From NCBI GenBank assembly GCA_963783145.1, contig CAWAMM010000004.1, forward strand, positions 124,001-188,000: a stretch of 64,000 nt of DNA. Direction: 5' to 3'. Shown one piece after another: positions 16,018 through 24,123 of the stretch. Position 1 is the first letter of the stretch, and every line of letters starts with the position of its first letter. The notes under the pieces are model-generated. The model saw only the letters and a program-made list of their open reading frames with translations. It was not told the DNA's origin and made no database searches. The stretch comes from DATGKG01 sp963783145 (GTDB taxonomy: Bacteria; Desulfobacterota; Binatia; Binatales; Binataceae). The position numbers and the translations under genes are program-made.

Positions 16018-16983
16018 CTAGGCGCTGCGCTTCGCGGACTCGCTCGCGATTTGAGCGGAGTCACCGGTGAACGCAGGCATCACCTCTTTCGCGAACAACT
16101 CCAGGGTCGCGGGAGGCGCCATGTCACTGAAGAAAATCGTAAAGGTCGTGATGCCCATCTTCACTCGATTCTTCAACTGCTCGATGAGTTGATGGGGCGT
16201 TCCTTTGATGCCCGTAATCGAGAACGGCTTCATCCGCTGCGCCGCTGCCCACTTCTGTTCAACCTCAGCGTCGTTGTTACCGATGCAGATGAGAAGCTGC
16301 TCGGAAATGTTGATCTCGTCGAGGTTGCGCCCGACTTTCTTGCAATGATCCTTCAGCACGTTGAACTTGTGCTCGAAGCTGTGATAACCAGCCGGGCAAT
16401 TCCAGCGGTCGGCATACTTCGCGACCAGCTTCAGCATCACCTTTTCGCCGCTGCCACCGACCGTGATCGGTGGACGAGGCTTCTGGACCGGCTTGGGATT
16501 ATTCGAGGCGTGATCGATAGAGTAGTACTTGCCCTGATACGAAGGTTGCTTTTCGGGTCCGAGCATCGCGTGAAGAATCGCGAGGCCATCCTGAAGTTGC
16601 CGCAGCCGCACCGGCGTTTCGGGGAACTCGTAGCCGTACGCGCGATATTCCTCGTCCATCCAGCCCGCGCCCATCCCGATTTCGAGCCGCCCGTTGCTGA
16701 TGTGATCGATGGTGGTCAGCGACTTCGCGAGCAGCGCCGGATTGCGAAACGAATTGCACAGCACCAGCGTGCCGATGCGGATTTTTTCGGTGCGCGCCGC
16801 CAGTCCCGCCATCATCGTGAGCGCTTCGACATGGTCGAGGTCGGGTGCGCCGCGGGTCCAGAAATGATCGACCAGCCACAGAGAGTGGTACCCGAGTTTT
16901 TCGCAATGGGTGGCGCGCTCAAACAGCGCCTTGGTCGATTGACCGGCCTGGGGCGAGAACAACGCGAATTCAACTTTGCTCAT
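16018..16983 (-). CDS. Luciferase-like monooxygenase (LLM) family oxidoreductase, probably F420- or FMN-dependent
   Basis: 321 residues from ATG 16983. The TIM-barrel family pattern is clear: VEFALFSPQAGQS start, EKLGYHSLWLVDHF, IRIGTLVLCNSFRNPALLAKS and LEIGMGAGWMDEEYRAYG, then PPITVGGSGEKVMLKL. Family members use reduced flavin or coenzyme F420 for hydride transfer or oxygenation. Sequence alone does not separate the two here. It stands alone on the minus strand. An in-frame extension to 17049 lacks family residues and is rejected. Confidence 0.9.
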   Translation of the reverse strand: MSKVEFALFSPQAGQSTKALFERATHCEKLGYHSLWLVDHFWTRGAPDLDHVEALTMMAGLAARTEKIRIGTLVLCNSFRNPALLAKSLTTIDHISNGRLEIGMGAGWMDEEYRAYGYEFPETPVRLRQLQDGLAILHAMLGPEKQPSYQGKYYSIDHASNNPKPVQKPRPPITVGGSGEKVMLKLVAKYADRWNCPAGYHSFEHKFNVLKDHCKKVGRNLDEINISEQLLICIGNNDAEVEQKWAAAQRMKPFSITGIKGTPHQLIEQLKNRVKMGITTFTIFFSDMAPPATLELFAKEVMPAFTGDSAQIASESAKRSA

Positions 16984-17533
16984 TCGGAGAACTCCCGTGA
17001 GAGATTGCGGCGATCCACAGTGTTTCGCACGGCTGATGAGGGAGATCAACCGGAGTCACTATCAAAGTCCAATCGTCGTAGGACCGGAATCGACGGGGCC
17101 GTGGGCGGGATAAGGGTTCACGCACCCGAAGTCGATTCATCTCCTCCGATCAAAGACCTTGCGAACGTTTTTGAGTTCTTCGGCGTGTTCATCGCAGACC
17201 ACTACCTGACCAATGAGGCGTCCAAGGGAGTCGTATCCACGCGCAACGGTCTTCGCCCCTTTGCTCCGCTTCCTCCGGCGACAGGGCTGGCACTCGGCGG
17301 GAGATTACAAGCGATAAAGACCGACCTCGGTATCTATGCTTCCGCGCAAGTTGAGCGGAAGTGAGCCAATCCCCTGGTCGCGATCATAGAATCACGCCAG
17401 AGGTCTGTCGAGCTTCGTTCTCCCCACGCCGATCTTCTCTCCATTGACGAGCTCGATCATTTCTTCGATTTGCGCCTGTGATCCTATCTCTATTGCGGCT
17501 ACCGGTACCGCGGTCCATCCTTCACCTTCCCGT
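16984..17533. other. 550 bp without a complete gene; two short minus-strand open fragments
   Basis: Two minus-strand frames without usable starts look protein-like. One (17395-17538) contains VAAIEIGSQAQIEEMIELVN and ends RPLA. The other (17140-17304) contains ECQPCRR, then VVVCDEHAEELKNVRKVF, giving CxxC and CxxH pairs. They lie in different frames separated by stops. They may be remnants of one or two genes, or unannotated small proteins with starts I cannot see. Confidence 0.4.
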
Positions 17534-18097
17534 CTATCTCAAATTTAATTCGGCAGCTTGCCCCAATCGTTTCGCAAGTCTCTGCACGATGGATTCCGCA
17601 GTATGCAAGTGCCTAGTGTCCCAGAACCCGATGTGCGAAACATTGTTTTTCAGCTTCCCACCGGGAGCGAACTTTTCGAAGTAGTCTGGTATTGGGTATC
17701 GGCCGGGACCGGTAACAAAGTAGGAGAGATTTTCTAGAACCTCACGTTCTTCGACATTCAAATTAAACTCAAGCTTTTCGGCGAGGAAAACCAGATCGTG
17801 GTTGTGCCGATTGACTCCCACGAATTTTCCGTCTTGCGTAAGCTTGTTGCCGTTCTTCAGCCAAGCCGCCTTCAAATAGCACTCAATGCCGAGACCTAGA
17901 AGGAGCAAAGCGGGCGATTGTACGAAAATCTCTTCGGGCGGTGTAACCGACTCAGAATGTTGCGCGAACAATTCTTTCTGAGCCTGATGCAGTGCTTTCA
18001 TTAAAGCACGATGGCCGATGAGTGATATTTCACCCGAATCTCGCCAAAATTTTAGGTTATTTCCTATCCGGGTCGTAGTAAGCACGATATTCATCAT
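17534..18097 (-). CDS. Hypothetical protein, possibly HEPN-like
   Basis: 187 residues, mostly helical. The segment LLLGLGIECYLKAAWLKNGN, then NRHNHDLVFLAEKLEF, recalls HEPN proteins (a helix with ExxLKA followed by a HxL helix), though the catalytic RxxxxH is not evident. The DNA is clearly richer in A and T than neighbours, with more Lys and Asn codons, suggesting recent transfer. Upstream lies the SDR gene on the other strand. I cannot name a function; a role in defence or toxin-antitoxin systems is only a guess from the fold resemblance. Confidence 0.55.
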   Translation of the reverse strand: MMNIVLTTTRIGNNLKFWRDSGEISLIGHRALMKALHQAQKELFAQHSESVTPPEEIFVQSPALLLLGLGIECYLKAAWLKNGNKLTQDGKFVGVNRHNHDLVFLAEKLEFNLNVEEREVLENLSYFVTGPGRYPIPDYFEKFAPGGKLKNNVSHIGFWDTRHLHTAESIVQRLAKRLGQAAELNLR

Positions 18098-18398
18098 TTC
18101 TGTTCATCGCGGTCCGAGGCGCATTATAGGCGCGACCACGGGAAACAGCCTACCGCTCGCGCGATTCCCTTGCGGTTCCATCCATGTCGGTCGGAGCCCG
18201 ATGATTCCCCAACCCGTCGATGCGGAGATCGGTGTGAGGAACTGTCCGCGACGCCGTTGTGAGCGTCGCGCGCGATTGTCACTGCGTGTGGAGAGGTGCT
18301 GCAAGCTGTCAGCAAGCTTTGCATGGCTCTGGCGAGTTATCAAACCCGGCCAAGCATCTGCTATAAAAATCCACTTAGCTGTAATTGGAGACACGACA

Positions 18399-19130
18399 AT
18401 GGGCATTCTGGATGGAAAGGTTGCGATCGTTACCGGAGCGGCGCGCGGGCAGGGCGAAGCGGAGGCCCGACTCTTTGTGGCCGAAGGCGCCAAGGTCATG
18501 CTGACCGATGTCTTGCCGGAAGGAAAAGCCGTCGCCGAAGGGTTGGGCGACCTCGCGGCGTTTTCCTCGCACGATGTTAGCAACACCGCGGACTGGGATC
18601 GGGTGGTGAAGGCTACCACGCAGCGGTTTGGGCGTCTCGATATCCTCGTCAATAACGCCGGCATCTACCGGATGCGAACGCTGCTGGAGACCACCGACGA
18701 AGACTTCGATGAGATCACGCGCATCAACCAGCGCGGTCCGTTCCTCGGCATGCGCGCCGCGGCGCCTGCAATGAAGGCGTCCGGTGGCGGCTCGATCATC
18801 AATATCTCCTCGGGCGCGGGACTGCGCGGCGTGCGGAATATGCTCGTCTATGCCACCACCAAATGGGCGCTGCGCGGGATGACCAAGTGCGCGGCGCTGG
18901 AACTCGCCGCCGATCACATCCGCGTCAACTCGATCCATCCGGGCGTCATCGAAACGCCGATGCTGGCCGGCAATCCCGCGGCGCTTAACCAGGCGATGGT
19001 GCGCGCGACGCCGATCGGGCGCATCGGCCAGCCCGAAGACATCGCAAGGATGGTCCTCTACCTCGCGTCTGATGCTGCGAGCTTTGTCACCGGCGCGGAA
19101 ATCGCGGTCGACGGCGGCGCGATAGTTTAG
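18399..19130 (+). CDS. Short-chain dehydrogenase/reductase, classical type
   Basis: 243 residues from ATG 18399, which has GGAG 9 bp upstream. The cofactor motif is TGAARGQG (12-19), NNAG at 85-88, catalytic Ser at about 137-138 and Y151-ATT-K155. The terminal part, VTGAEIAVDGGAIV, is typical of 3-alpha/20-beta-hydroxysteroid-like and FabG-like SDRs. It oxidises or reduces an alcohol/ketone with NAD(P). The hydrolase gene starts 18 bp downstream, so both are probably one transcript. Frame extension to 18018 is rejected since the classical start follows the ribosome site. Confidence 0.92.
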   Translation: MGILDGKVAIVTGAARGQGEAEARLFVAEGAKVMLTDVLPEGKAVAEGLGDLAAFSSHDVSNTADWDRVVKATTQRFGRLDILVNNAGIYRMRTLLETTDEDFDEITRINQRGPFLGMRAAAPAMKASGGGSIINISSGAGLRGVRNMLVYATTKWALRGMTKCAALELAADHIRVNSIHPGVIETPMLAGNPAALNQAMVRATPIGRIGQPEDIARMVLYLASDAASFVTGAEIAVDGGAIV

Positions 19131-19148
19131 ACTCTACGAGGTCATCTG

Positions 19149-20360
19149 ATGCATCCGATGAAAACGATGCGACTCGCAGTCAGTCTGGTTTTCTTCGTGG
19201 CCTTGCTTACGACGGCGCTAGCCTCGCGCGCGGCCACGCCCACCGAGGGCTTCGTGCCGCTGGGCGAGGCGCATTCGTTCAAGGACGCGCCGACGGTCAC
19301 CGAGTGGCGCTTCGAGGATGTCCGCGGCACCGCGCCCTTCGACAAGATCGGACTCCATCATGTGGCGATTGGAAAAGAGCCTCCCGCCAATCCGGAGCTG
19401 GTGATCCTGTATCTCCCCGGCACCAACATGAACGGCATCGTCGCGCCCGATGACGTCAAACATTCGCTGGCGCTCTACCTCGCCACGCATGGGGCCGATT
19501 TCTGGGCGATGGACTATCGCACGCATTACATCCCACCGGTGACCGAGCAGGTCGGCCTCACGGAACTCAAAGGATGGAGCTACGACCTGTTCGCCTCGGA
19601 CATCGATGAGGCGGTGAAGTTCATCCGCGCGCATACGCATCACGGCAAGATTTTCCTGGTGGGTTTCAGCCGCGGGGTGACCAATGAGTATCTCTACACC
19701 GCGATGCATCCGGAGAACGTGCAGGGCATCATCGCGCTCGACGGCTTCATCTCGAAGCGCGCGCCTACGGGCGAGCCGCCGGGAGATGTTTATGGCGACG
19801 ACATCGGCGGCAAGCATCTCACCTACGACAAGCGCAAGACGCTGATGGAGATGGTCATCGCGAACGCCGACGGTCCCGCGCCGATTCCGAAGTACCAGAC
19901 CGCGCGCGAGAACCTGGAGCATGTGGTGCGCGACGCGGGCGGCCTGTTCGGTGGCCATGGCGGTCTCGCGAATCCGCCGGACAAGTCCGATGCGGTCGAG
20001 CTGGCGAAGTTGCTCATCACCTATGATCGCTACTGGCCGACGGCGCAGGACTTCGAGAATCCGTTCACGCCGGAGCGCCTCGCGGCGCTGGCGAAATCGC
20101 AGGTGCCGGTCATCGCGTTCGCAAGCACCAACATCGCGCCGGAGTGGCCGGCGATGGTCGAGCAATCGGCGCATTCGACCGGCGCGGATGCGAAGGACGT
20201 CAGCTTCACCAAGCTCGATGGGGCCGGTCACCTCGATGTGCTATGCGGCAATGACTCGGAGACGATCGTGTTCGCGCCGTCGCTGGATTTGGAGATCAAC
20301 CAGTACTCAACGCCGAGAGCGTGTCGCCTGCGCCGCACGGCGCCTAATCAGAAAACCTAA
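19149..20360 (+). CDS. Secreted alpha/beta hydrolase, copy 1, with replaced C-terminus
   Basis: 403 residues. A signal peptide (MHPMKTMRLAVSLVFFVALL, cut near SRAATPTEG) is followed by an alpha/beta hydrolase domain. The nucleophile elbow is GFSRG and a late His lies in DGAGHLDVL. From 19225 to 20286 the DNA is about 99% identical to 20885-21946. After SL the protein runs into DLEINQYSTPRACRLRRTAPNQKT instead of the AFLKQHQK end of copy 2; this tail is antisense to the small membrane protein gene at 20307-20522. The substrate (ester or amide) is unknown. It follows the SDR by 18 bp. Confidence 0.85.
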   Translation: MHPMKTMRLAVSLVFFVALLTTALASRAATPTEGFVPLGEAHSFKDAPTVTEWRFEDVRGTAPFDKIGLHHVAIGKEPPANPELVILYLPGTNMNGIVAPDDVKHSLALYLATHGADFWAMDYRTHYIPPVTEQVGLTELKGWSYDLFASDIDEAVKFIRAHTHHGKIFLVGFSRGVTNEYLYTAMHPENVQGIIALDGFISKRAPTGEPPGDVYGDDIGGKHLTYDKRKTLMEMVIANADGPAPIPKYQTARENLEHVVRDAGGLFGGHGGLANPPDKSDAVELAKLLITYDRYWPTAQDFENPFTPERLAALAKSQVPVIAFASTNIAPEWPAMVEQSAHSTGADAKDVSFTKLDGAGHLDVLCGNDSETIVFAPSLDLEINQYSTPRACRLRRTAPNQKT

Positions 20361-20522
20361 GGCAGCTATCGTGGCACTACCCAAAAGTACGAGATCCCAC
20401 CTCCAAGTCCAGCGCATATAGTTGTCTATCCAAAGACCCACGCCATCTACGCCAACAAGCACGAACACCAGCGCGCCGAGCTGCATCAGTACGTCTCCGA
20501 TAAAATCAAAAACCCGCAACAT
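20307..20522 (-). CDS. Small two-span membrane protein
   Basis: 71 residues from ATG 20522. Two hydrophobic segments (DVLMQLGALVFVLVGVDGVG and DLVLLGSATIAALGFLI) are separated by a Trp/Arg-rich loop, and a basic tail RRRAAQATRSRR follows. Its last 54 bp are antisense to the 3' end of hydrolase copy 1. No family recognised. It resembles the arrangement of the unrelated small membrane protein behind copy 2. Confidence 0.6.
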   Translation of the reverse strand: MLRVFDFIGDVLMQLGALVFVLVGVDGVGLWIDNYMRWTWRWDLVLLGSATIAALGFLIRRRAAQATRSRR

Positions 20523-20609
20523 TCTCGTTATGCTCAAGTTAGCACACCCCCCATGGGGTGAGTTGAGGGGAACTGTAGGAAACAGGTAACTTGCAGTGCG
20601 AATTGTGCG

Positions 20610-20819
20610 GTGAACAAGAACCACAAATTCAACCTGGTCGGCGCATGGGGCAGCAAGCTGTGCAGCATGGCAGGCTATCGATGCGAACGATGCGACGCGC
20701 TCTACGTCACCATGAATCTGACCGCCGACTTGAATGGGAGAATCTTCGCGATGGATCCCGACGGGCGGCAAATCGAGGTATCGGAAATGGAGGCCAGGAC
20801 CTGTGATGCATCCACGTAA
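20610..20819 (+). CDS. Possible small CxxC protein
   Basis: 69 residues from GTG 20610. It contains CERCDALYVTMNL, a plausible zinc-ribbon half, and then DLNGRIFAMDPDGRQIEVSEM. A second frame just upstream (starting at TTG 20591) encodes CELCG, so a frameshift may have split an original ribbon CELCG...CERC. It overlaps the start of hydrolase copy 2 by 14 bp. Coding status is uncertain. Confidence 0.35.
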   Translation: MNKNHKFNLVGAWGSKLCSMAGYRCERCDALYVTMNLTADLNGRIFAMDPDGRQIEVSEMEARTCDAST

Positions 20820-21972
20820 GATGATGCGTTCCACTATCCACCTGACGCTGCTCGTTGCGTTTCTCGCGATGGCACCGCTCATCGCGCGCGCGGCCACGCC
20901 CACCGAGGGCTTCGTGCCGCTGGGCGAGGCGCATTCGTTCAAGGACGCGCCGACTGTTACCGAGTGGCGCTTCGAGGATGTCCGCGGCACTTCGCCCTTC
21001 GACAAGATCGGACTCCATCATGTGGCGATTGGAAAAGAGCCTCCCGCCAATCCGGAGCTGGTGATCCTGTATCTCCCCGGCACCAACATGAACGGCATCG
21101 TCGCGCCCGATGACGTCAAACATTCGCTGGCGCTCTACCTCGCCACGCATGGGGCCGATTTCTGGGCGATGGACTATCGCACGCATTACATCCCACCGGT
21201 GACCGAGCAGGTCGGCCTCACGGAACTCAAAGGATGGAGCTACGACCTGTTCGCCTCGGACATCGATGAGGCGGTGAAGTTCATCCGCGCGCATACGCAT
21301 CACGGCAAGATTTTCCTGGTGGGTTTCAGCCGCGGGGTGACCAATGAGTATCTCTACACCGCGATGCATCCGGAGAACGTGCAGGGCATCATCGCGCTCG
21401 ACGGCTTCATCTCGAAGCGCGCGCCTACGGGCGAGCCGCCGGGAGATGTTTATGGCAACGACATCGGCGGCAAGCATCTCACCTACGACAAGCGCAAGAC
21501 GCTGATGGAGATGGTCATCGCGAACGCCGACGGTCCCGCGCCGATTCCGAAATACCAGACCGCGCGCGAGAACCTGGAGCATGTGGTGCGCGACGCGGGC
21601 GGTGTGTTCGGCGGCCATGGCGGTCTCGCGAATCCGCCGGACAAGTCCGATGCGGTCGAGCTGGCGAAGTTGCTCATCACCTATGATCGCTACTGGCCGA
21701 CGGCGCAGGACTTCGAGAATCCGTTCACGCCGGAGCGCCTCGCGGCGCTGGCGAAATCGCAGGTGCCGGTCATCGCGTTCGCAAGCACCAACATCGCGCC
21801 GGAGTGGCCGGCGATGGTCGAGCAATCGGCGCATTCGACCGGCGCGGATGCGAAGGACGTCAGCTTCACCAAGCTCGATGGGGCCGGTCACCTCGATGTG
21901 CTATGCGGCAATGACTCGGAGACGATCGTGTTCGCGCCGTCGCTGGCGTTCCTCAAGCAGCATCAGAAGTAG
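20806..21972 (+). CDS. Secreted alpha/beta hydrolase, copy 2 (complete form)
   Basis: 388 residues from ATG 20806. Signal peptide MHPRKMMRSTIHLTLLVAFL with cleavage near IARAA. The mature domain is almost identical to copy 1: nucleophile Ser175 in GFSRG (173-177), an acidic residue candidate in IIALDGF and His in GAGHLDV. It ends AFLKQHQK, which looks like the natural family end. Frame extension to 20734 is not needed. It should act in the periplasm or outside the cell on an ester- or lactone-like substrate; none can be named. Confidence 0.88.
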   Translation: MHPRKMMRSTIHLTLLVAFLAMAPLIARAATPTEGFVPLGEAHSFKDAPTVTEWRFEDVRGTSPFDKIGLHHVAIGKEPPANPELVILYLPGTNMNGIVAPDDVKHSLALYLATHGADFWAMDYRTHYIPPVTEQVGLTELKGWSYDLFASDIDEAVKFIRAHTHHGKIFLVGFSRGVTNEYLYTAMHPENVQGIIALDGFISKRAPTGEPPGDVYGNDIGGKHLTYDKRKTLMEMVIANADGPAPIPKYQTARENLEHVVRDAGGVFGGHGGLANPPDKSDAVELAKLLITYDRYWPTAQDFENPFTPERLAALAKSQVPVIAFASTNIAPEWPAMVEQSAHSTGADAKDVSFTKLDGAGHLDVLCGNDSETIVFAPSLAFLKQHQK

Positions 21973-22228
21973 GCGGGAACTCCTCCGATGCTGAGGGCTT
22001 CGGTCTGCCGATCAACAACACTGCCATGAATGCCCACAGGCCGAAGAGGAATCCTACGACCGCCCACAGGCGCGTCGCACGTCCGCGCCGATTCGCGACG
22101 ATGGCGGTGAGCGGTGCAAGGGAAGCATCGACGGCGAGCGAGGTCGCCAGCAGATTCGCCGCGCTCTCATGCGGGCGCATCAGCGCGAAGCCGGAAGCAT
22201 ACGAGACGATGGTGGCGATGGTTTGCAT
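21953..22228 (-). CDS. Small membrane protein
   Basis: 91 residues from ATG 22228. One weak hydrophobic segment near the start, then a Arg-rich link (ANRRGRATR) and a strong membrane segment LWAVVGFLFGLWAFMAVLLI, ending in a polar SEEFPPTSDAA tail. Its 3' end overlaps the convergent hydrolase copy 2 by 20 bp. It diverges from the coiled-coil gene at 22265 across a 36-bp gap, which must hold both promoters (a TATAGT box lies at about 22251). Function unknown. Confidence 0.65.
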   Translation of the reverse strand: MQTIATIVSYASGFALMRPHESAANLLATSLAVDASLAPLTAIVANRRGRATRLWAVVGFLFGLWAFMAVLLIGRPKPSASEEFPPTSDAA

Positions 22229-22264
22229 GGTGAATCGGGCCGTTTCCAGTATATAGTTTTCCCG

Positions 22265-22612
22265 ATGGCACAACGCGACGCCGACAACCTGATTTCCAAA
22301 CTCCGCGCGATGGGCGAGGAAGGTATCTCGTCTTTCTTCAGCGACGTCATGAGCAACGACCGGCTGCGCAGCGGCTTCGGCAAAGCAGGCCAGCGCTTCA
22401 TGGAGAACAAGCAGACCTTCGATCGCAATGTCGAGACGGTCCTCGACTTCGTGAACATCCCGACTAAGAAGGATGTGCGCGACCTGAAGCAGCGGCTCGA
22501 TCATCTGAGTAGCCAGCTGCTGAACCTGAACATCAAGCTCGATCGCATCCTAGCCGAAGGCGGCGAGCAGAAGCTGACGGTCGCAAAGCCTCGTCCGCGA
22601 AAGAAAGACTGA
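22265..22612 (+). CDS. Small coiled-coil protein, resembling PHA granule-associated proteins
   Basis: 115 residues from ATG 22265. The C-terminal helix KKDVRDLKQRLDHLSSQLLN is a clear heptad coiled coil, preceded by VLDFVNIPT, and it ends in a Lys/Arg/Pro-rich basic tail. This pattern (IPTKxDVxxLxxRLxxLxxxL) is typical of phasin/PhaE/poly-granule-associated proteins that coat polyhydroxyalkanoate granules, and the basic tail could bind DNA. No pha genes are near, so assignment is tentative. Confidence 0.65.
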   Translation: MAQRDADNLISKLRAMGEEGISSFFSDVMSNDRLRSGFGKAGQRFMENKQTFDRNVETVLDFVNIPTKKDVRDLKQRLDHLSSQLLNLNIKLDRILAEGGEQKLTVAKPRPRKKD

Positions 22613-23175
22613 GTCTCAAACAGACGGGAGATCTGGTGTACTACCGACATCACGTCGATAGACCGCGATTCGGCTCCCATTCGACGGTCTTCCCGCCGTG
22701 CGCAAGGGGATTGCGCCGCATAACTGAAGTGGGTTTGTTTTTGCGAATTTCCTCGCTCTTCGGAGGCCTCTTCACTAGCACAAGCTTTAGCTTGTGGCCT
22801 CGCGTGAAGGGCAAAAACTCCTTCATTTGCCTACATTTAATGGCTTTGTTTTCGCATTTTCGATGATCCCTATGGGGTCCTTCGCGTTGCGTTCAGGTCC
22901 TACTTCTCGCGATCCTCAAAGTGGGTTTGTTTTTGCGTTTTCGTATATCGTCGTCCGGTTCGCCAAATAACAACGGCACCCGTTCGGGCGCCGTGCCAAC
23001 AACATAGCACAACCGGGCTGAATCTGCTCGTCCTCTATATAGCCTTGGTATGCGCATGTCACGAACAGCCTGATCCGCGCCGCATTCCTCCCAACCCGGG
23101 GAGCTTCGTCCAAAAGCGAGTCCGATCTTCGTTGACAGAAGGATCAGGTCGGCCGAGTCGCATTGAGGGAACAAA
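22613..23175. other. 560 bp without a supported gene; direct repeats and hairpins
   Basis: Contains a perfect 19-bp direct repeat AAGTGGGTTTGTTTTTGCG at 22727-22745 and 22919-22937, a perfect hairpin ACAAGCT-TT-AGCTTGT at 22780-22795, and a strong GC stem (22973-22994, 9 bp round GTTC) that could end transcription of the flanking genes. Composition is lower in GC than the neighbours. Short open frames are present but none has family features. Confidence 0.55.
22973..22994. terminator. GC-rich hairpin, possible terminator
   Basis: ACGGCACCC/GGGCGCCGT pair as a 9-bp stem (one G-T) with loop GTTC. There is no T-tract following on either strand, so a Rho-independent role is doubtful. It lies downstream of the ROK kinase gene stop. 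Confidence 0.35.
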
Positions 23176-24072
23176 TTACCCCGGCCAGAGCCAGGCGGCG
23201 CCGCGGACGCCGCTCGAATCGCCATGCCTCGCGCGCACGATCGGAGTCTCGACCCCATCGGAAAAAACATAGCGCTGGATGAGCGCGGGAACGTTTCGAT
23301 AGAGCCGCTCGATATTCGACAGCCCACCGCCGAGCACGATCAGGTCTGGATCCACAAGGTTGATGACATGCGCCAGGCCGCGCGCGAGGCGGTCTTCGTA
23401 GGTCGCCATCACCGCGAGCGCATCAGCGTCGCCGGCATTCGCTGCCGAGGAGACCTCATTCGCGCTCAAACCCTTGCCGGTGCGAATGCGAAATTCGCGC
23501 GCCAGGCCCGGCCCCGAAAGAAATGTCTCGATACATCCGGTTTTGCCGCAATAACAGGACGGACCCGGCAACTCCTCGGCGCGGGGCCAGGGCAGGGGAT
23601 TATGACCCCATTCGCCGGCGATACGATTGCGGCCCGAAATGATGCGCTTATCGACTACGATTCCTGCGCCGACTCCGGTTCCAAGGATGACGCCGAAAAC
23701 GACCGACGCACCCCGCGCGGCGCCATCGACGGCCTCGGAAAGCGCGAAGCAGTTGGCGTCGTTCTCGATGCGCAGCGGCCGGCTGAGCGCGGCGCTCAAA
23801 TCGCGATCGAGCGAACGTCCATTGAGCACGACGCTGTTTGAATTCTTGATTAATCCGGTGCGCGTCGAGATGGCGCCCGGCGTGCCGATGCCGACCGATC
23901 CCTTGCGCCCGAATTTGCTTTCGATCGAGGTGACTAAATCCGCGATCGCCTTCAGCGTAGCCGCGTAATCACCCGACGGCGTGGGGACGCGATGGCGGAA
24001 AATCTCCCGGCCGTCGTCGCCCAGCGCGAGCGCCTCAATCTTGGTCCCTCCCAGATCGATGCCAATCCGCAT
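23176..24072 (-). CDS. ROK-family sugar kinase (fructokinase/glucokinase-like)
   Basis: 298 residues. ATP loop GIDLGGTKIEALAL at the start, the ROK signature region VFGVILGTGVGAGIVVD, the substrate motif ENDANCFALSEA, and the zinc-binding GEWGHNPL then CYCGKTGCIETFLSGPG. All conserved residues are present. It phosphorylates glucose, fructose or another hexose with ATP in the cytoplasm; the Asn-Asp-Ala motif and GHNPL suit mannofructokinase (Mak)-like members. It starts 51 bp from the divergent NtrC-type gene. Confidence 0.92.
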   Translation of the reverse strand: MRIGIDLGGTKIEALALGDDGREIFRHRVPTPSGDYAATLKAIADLVTSIESKFGRKGSVGIGTPGAISTRTGLIKNSNSVVLNGRSLDRDLSAALSRPLRIENDANCFALSEAVDGAARGASVVFGVILGTGVGAGIVVDKRIISGRNRIAGEWGHNPLPWPRAEELPGPSCYCGKTGCIETFLSGPGLAREFRIRTGKGLSANEVSSAANAGDADALAVMATYEDRLARGLAHVINLVDPDLIVLGGGLSNIERLYRNVPALIQRYVFSDGVETPIVRARHGDSSGVRGAAWLWPG

Positions 24073-24123
24073 GTTTTACCCCACTCGCCACTGAGGGTCA
24101 GTTCATTTACGATACCTTCGGAC

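Larger units (their letters stand above)
19225..21946 (+). repeat. Direct repeat: 1,062-bp block duplicated at about 99% identity
   Basis: Block A 19225-20286 and block B 20885-21946 are offset by 1,660 bp and I count eight substitutions, with no indel inside. Both signal-peptide regions and both 3' flanks differ. The break points are abrupt at the signal-peptide cleavage region and after the GCCGTCGCTGG motif. The span reported here covers both copies and the 598-bp spacer. Confidence 0.9.

Noticed and set aside
16051..17364. A 437-codon plus-strand open frame
   Set aside because: Antisense to the luciferase-like gene and its composition is mirror-like; its last part crosses a gene-free gap only by chance.
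19218..21891. Long minus-strand frames over both hydrolase copies
   Set aside because: They are present in both copies because the DNA is duplicated, not because they code; Arg-rich without motifs.
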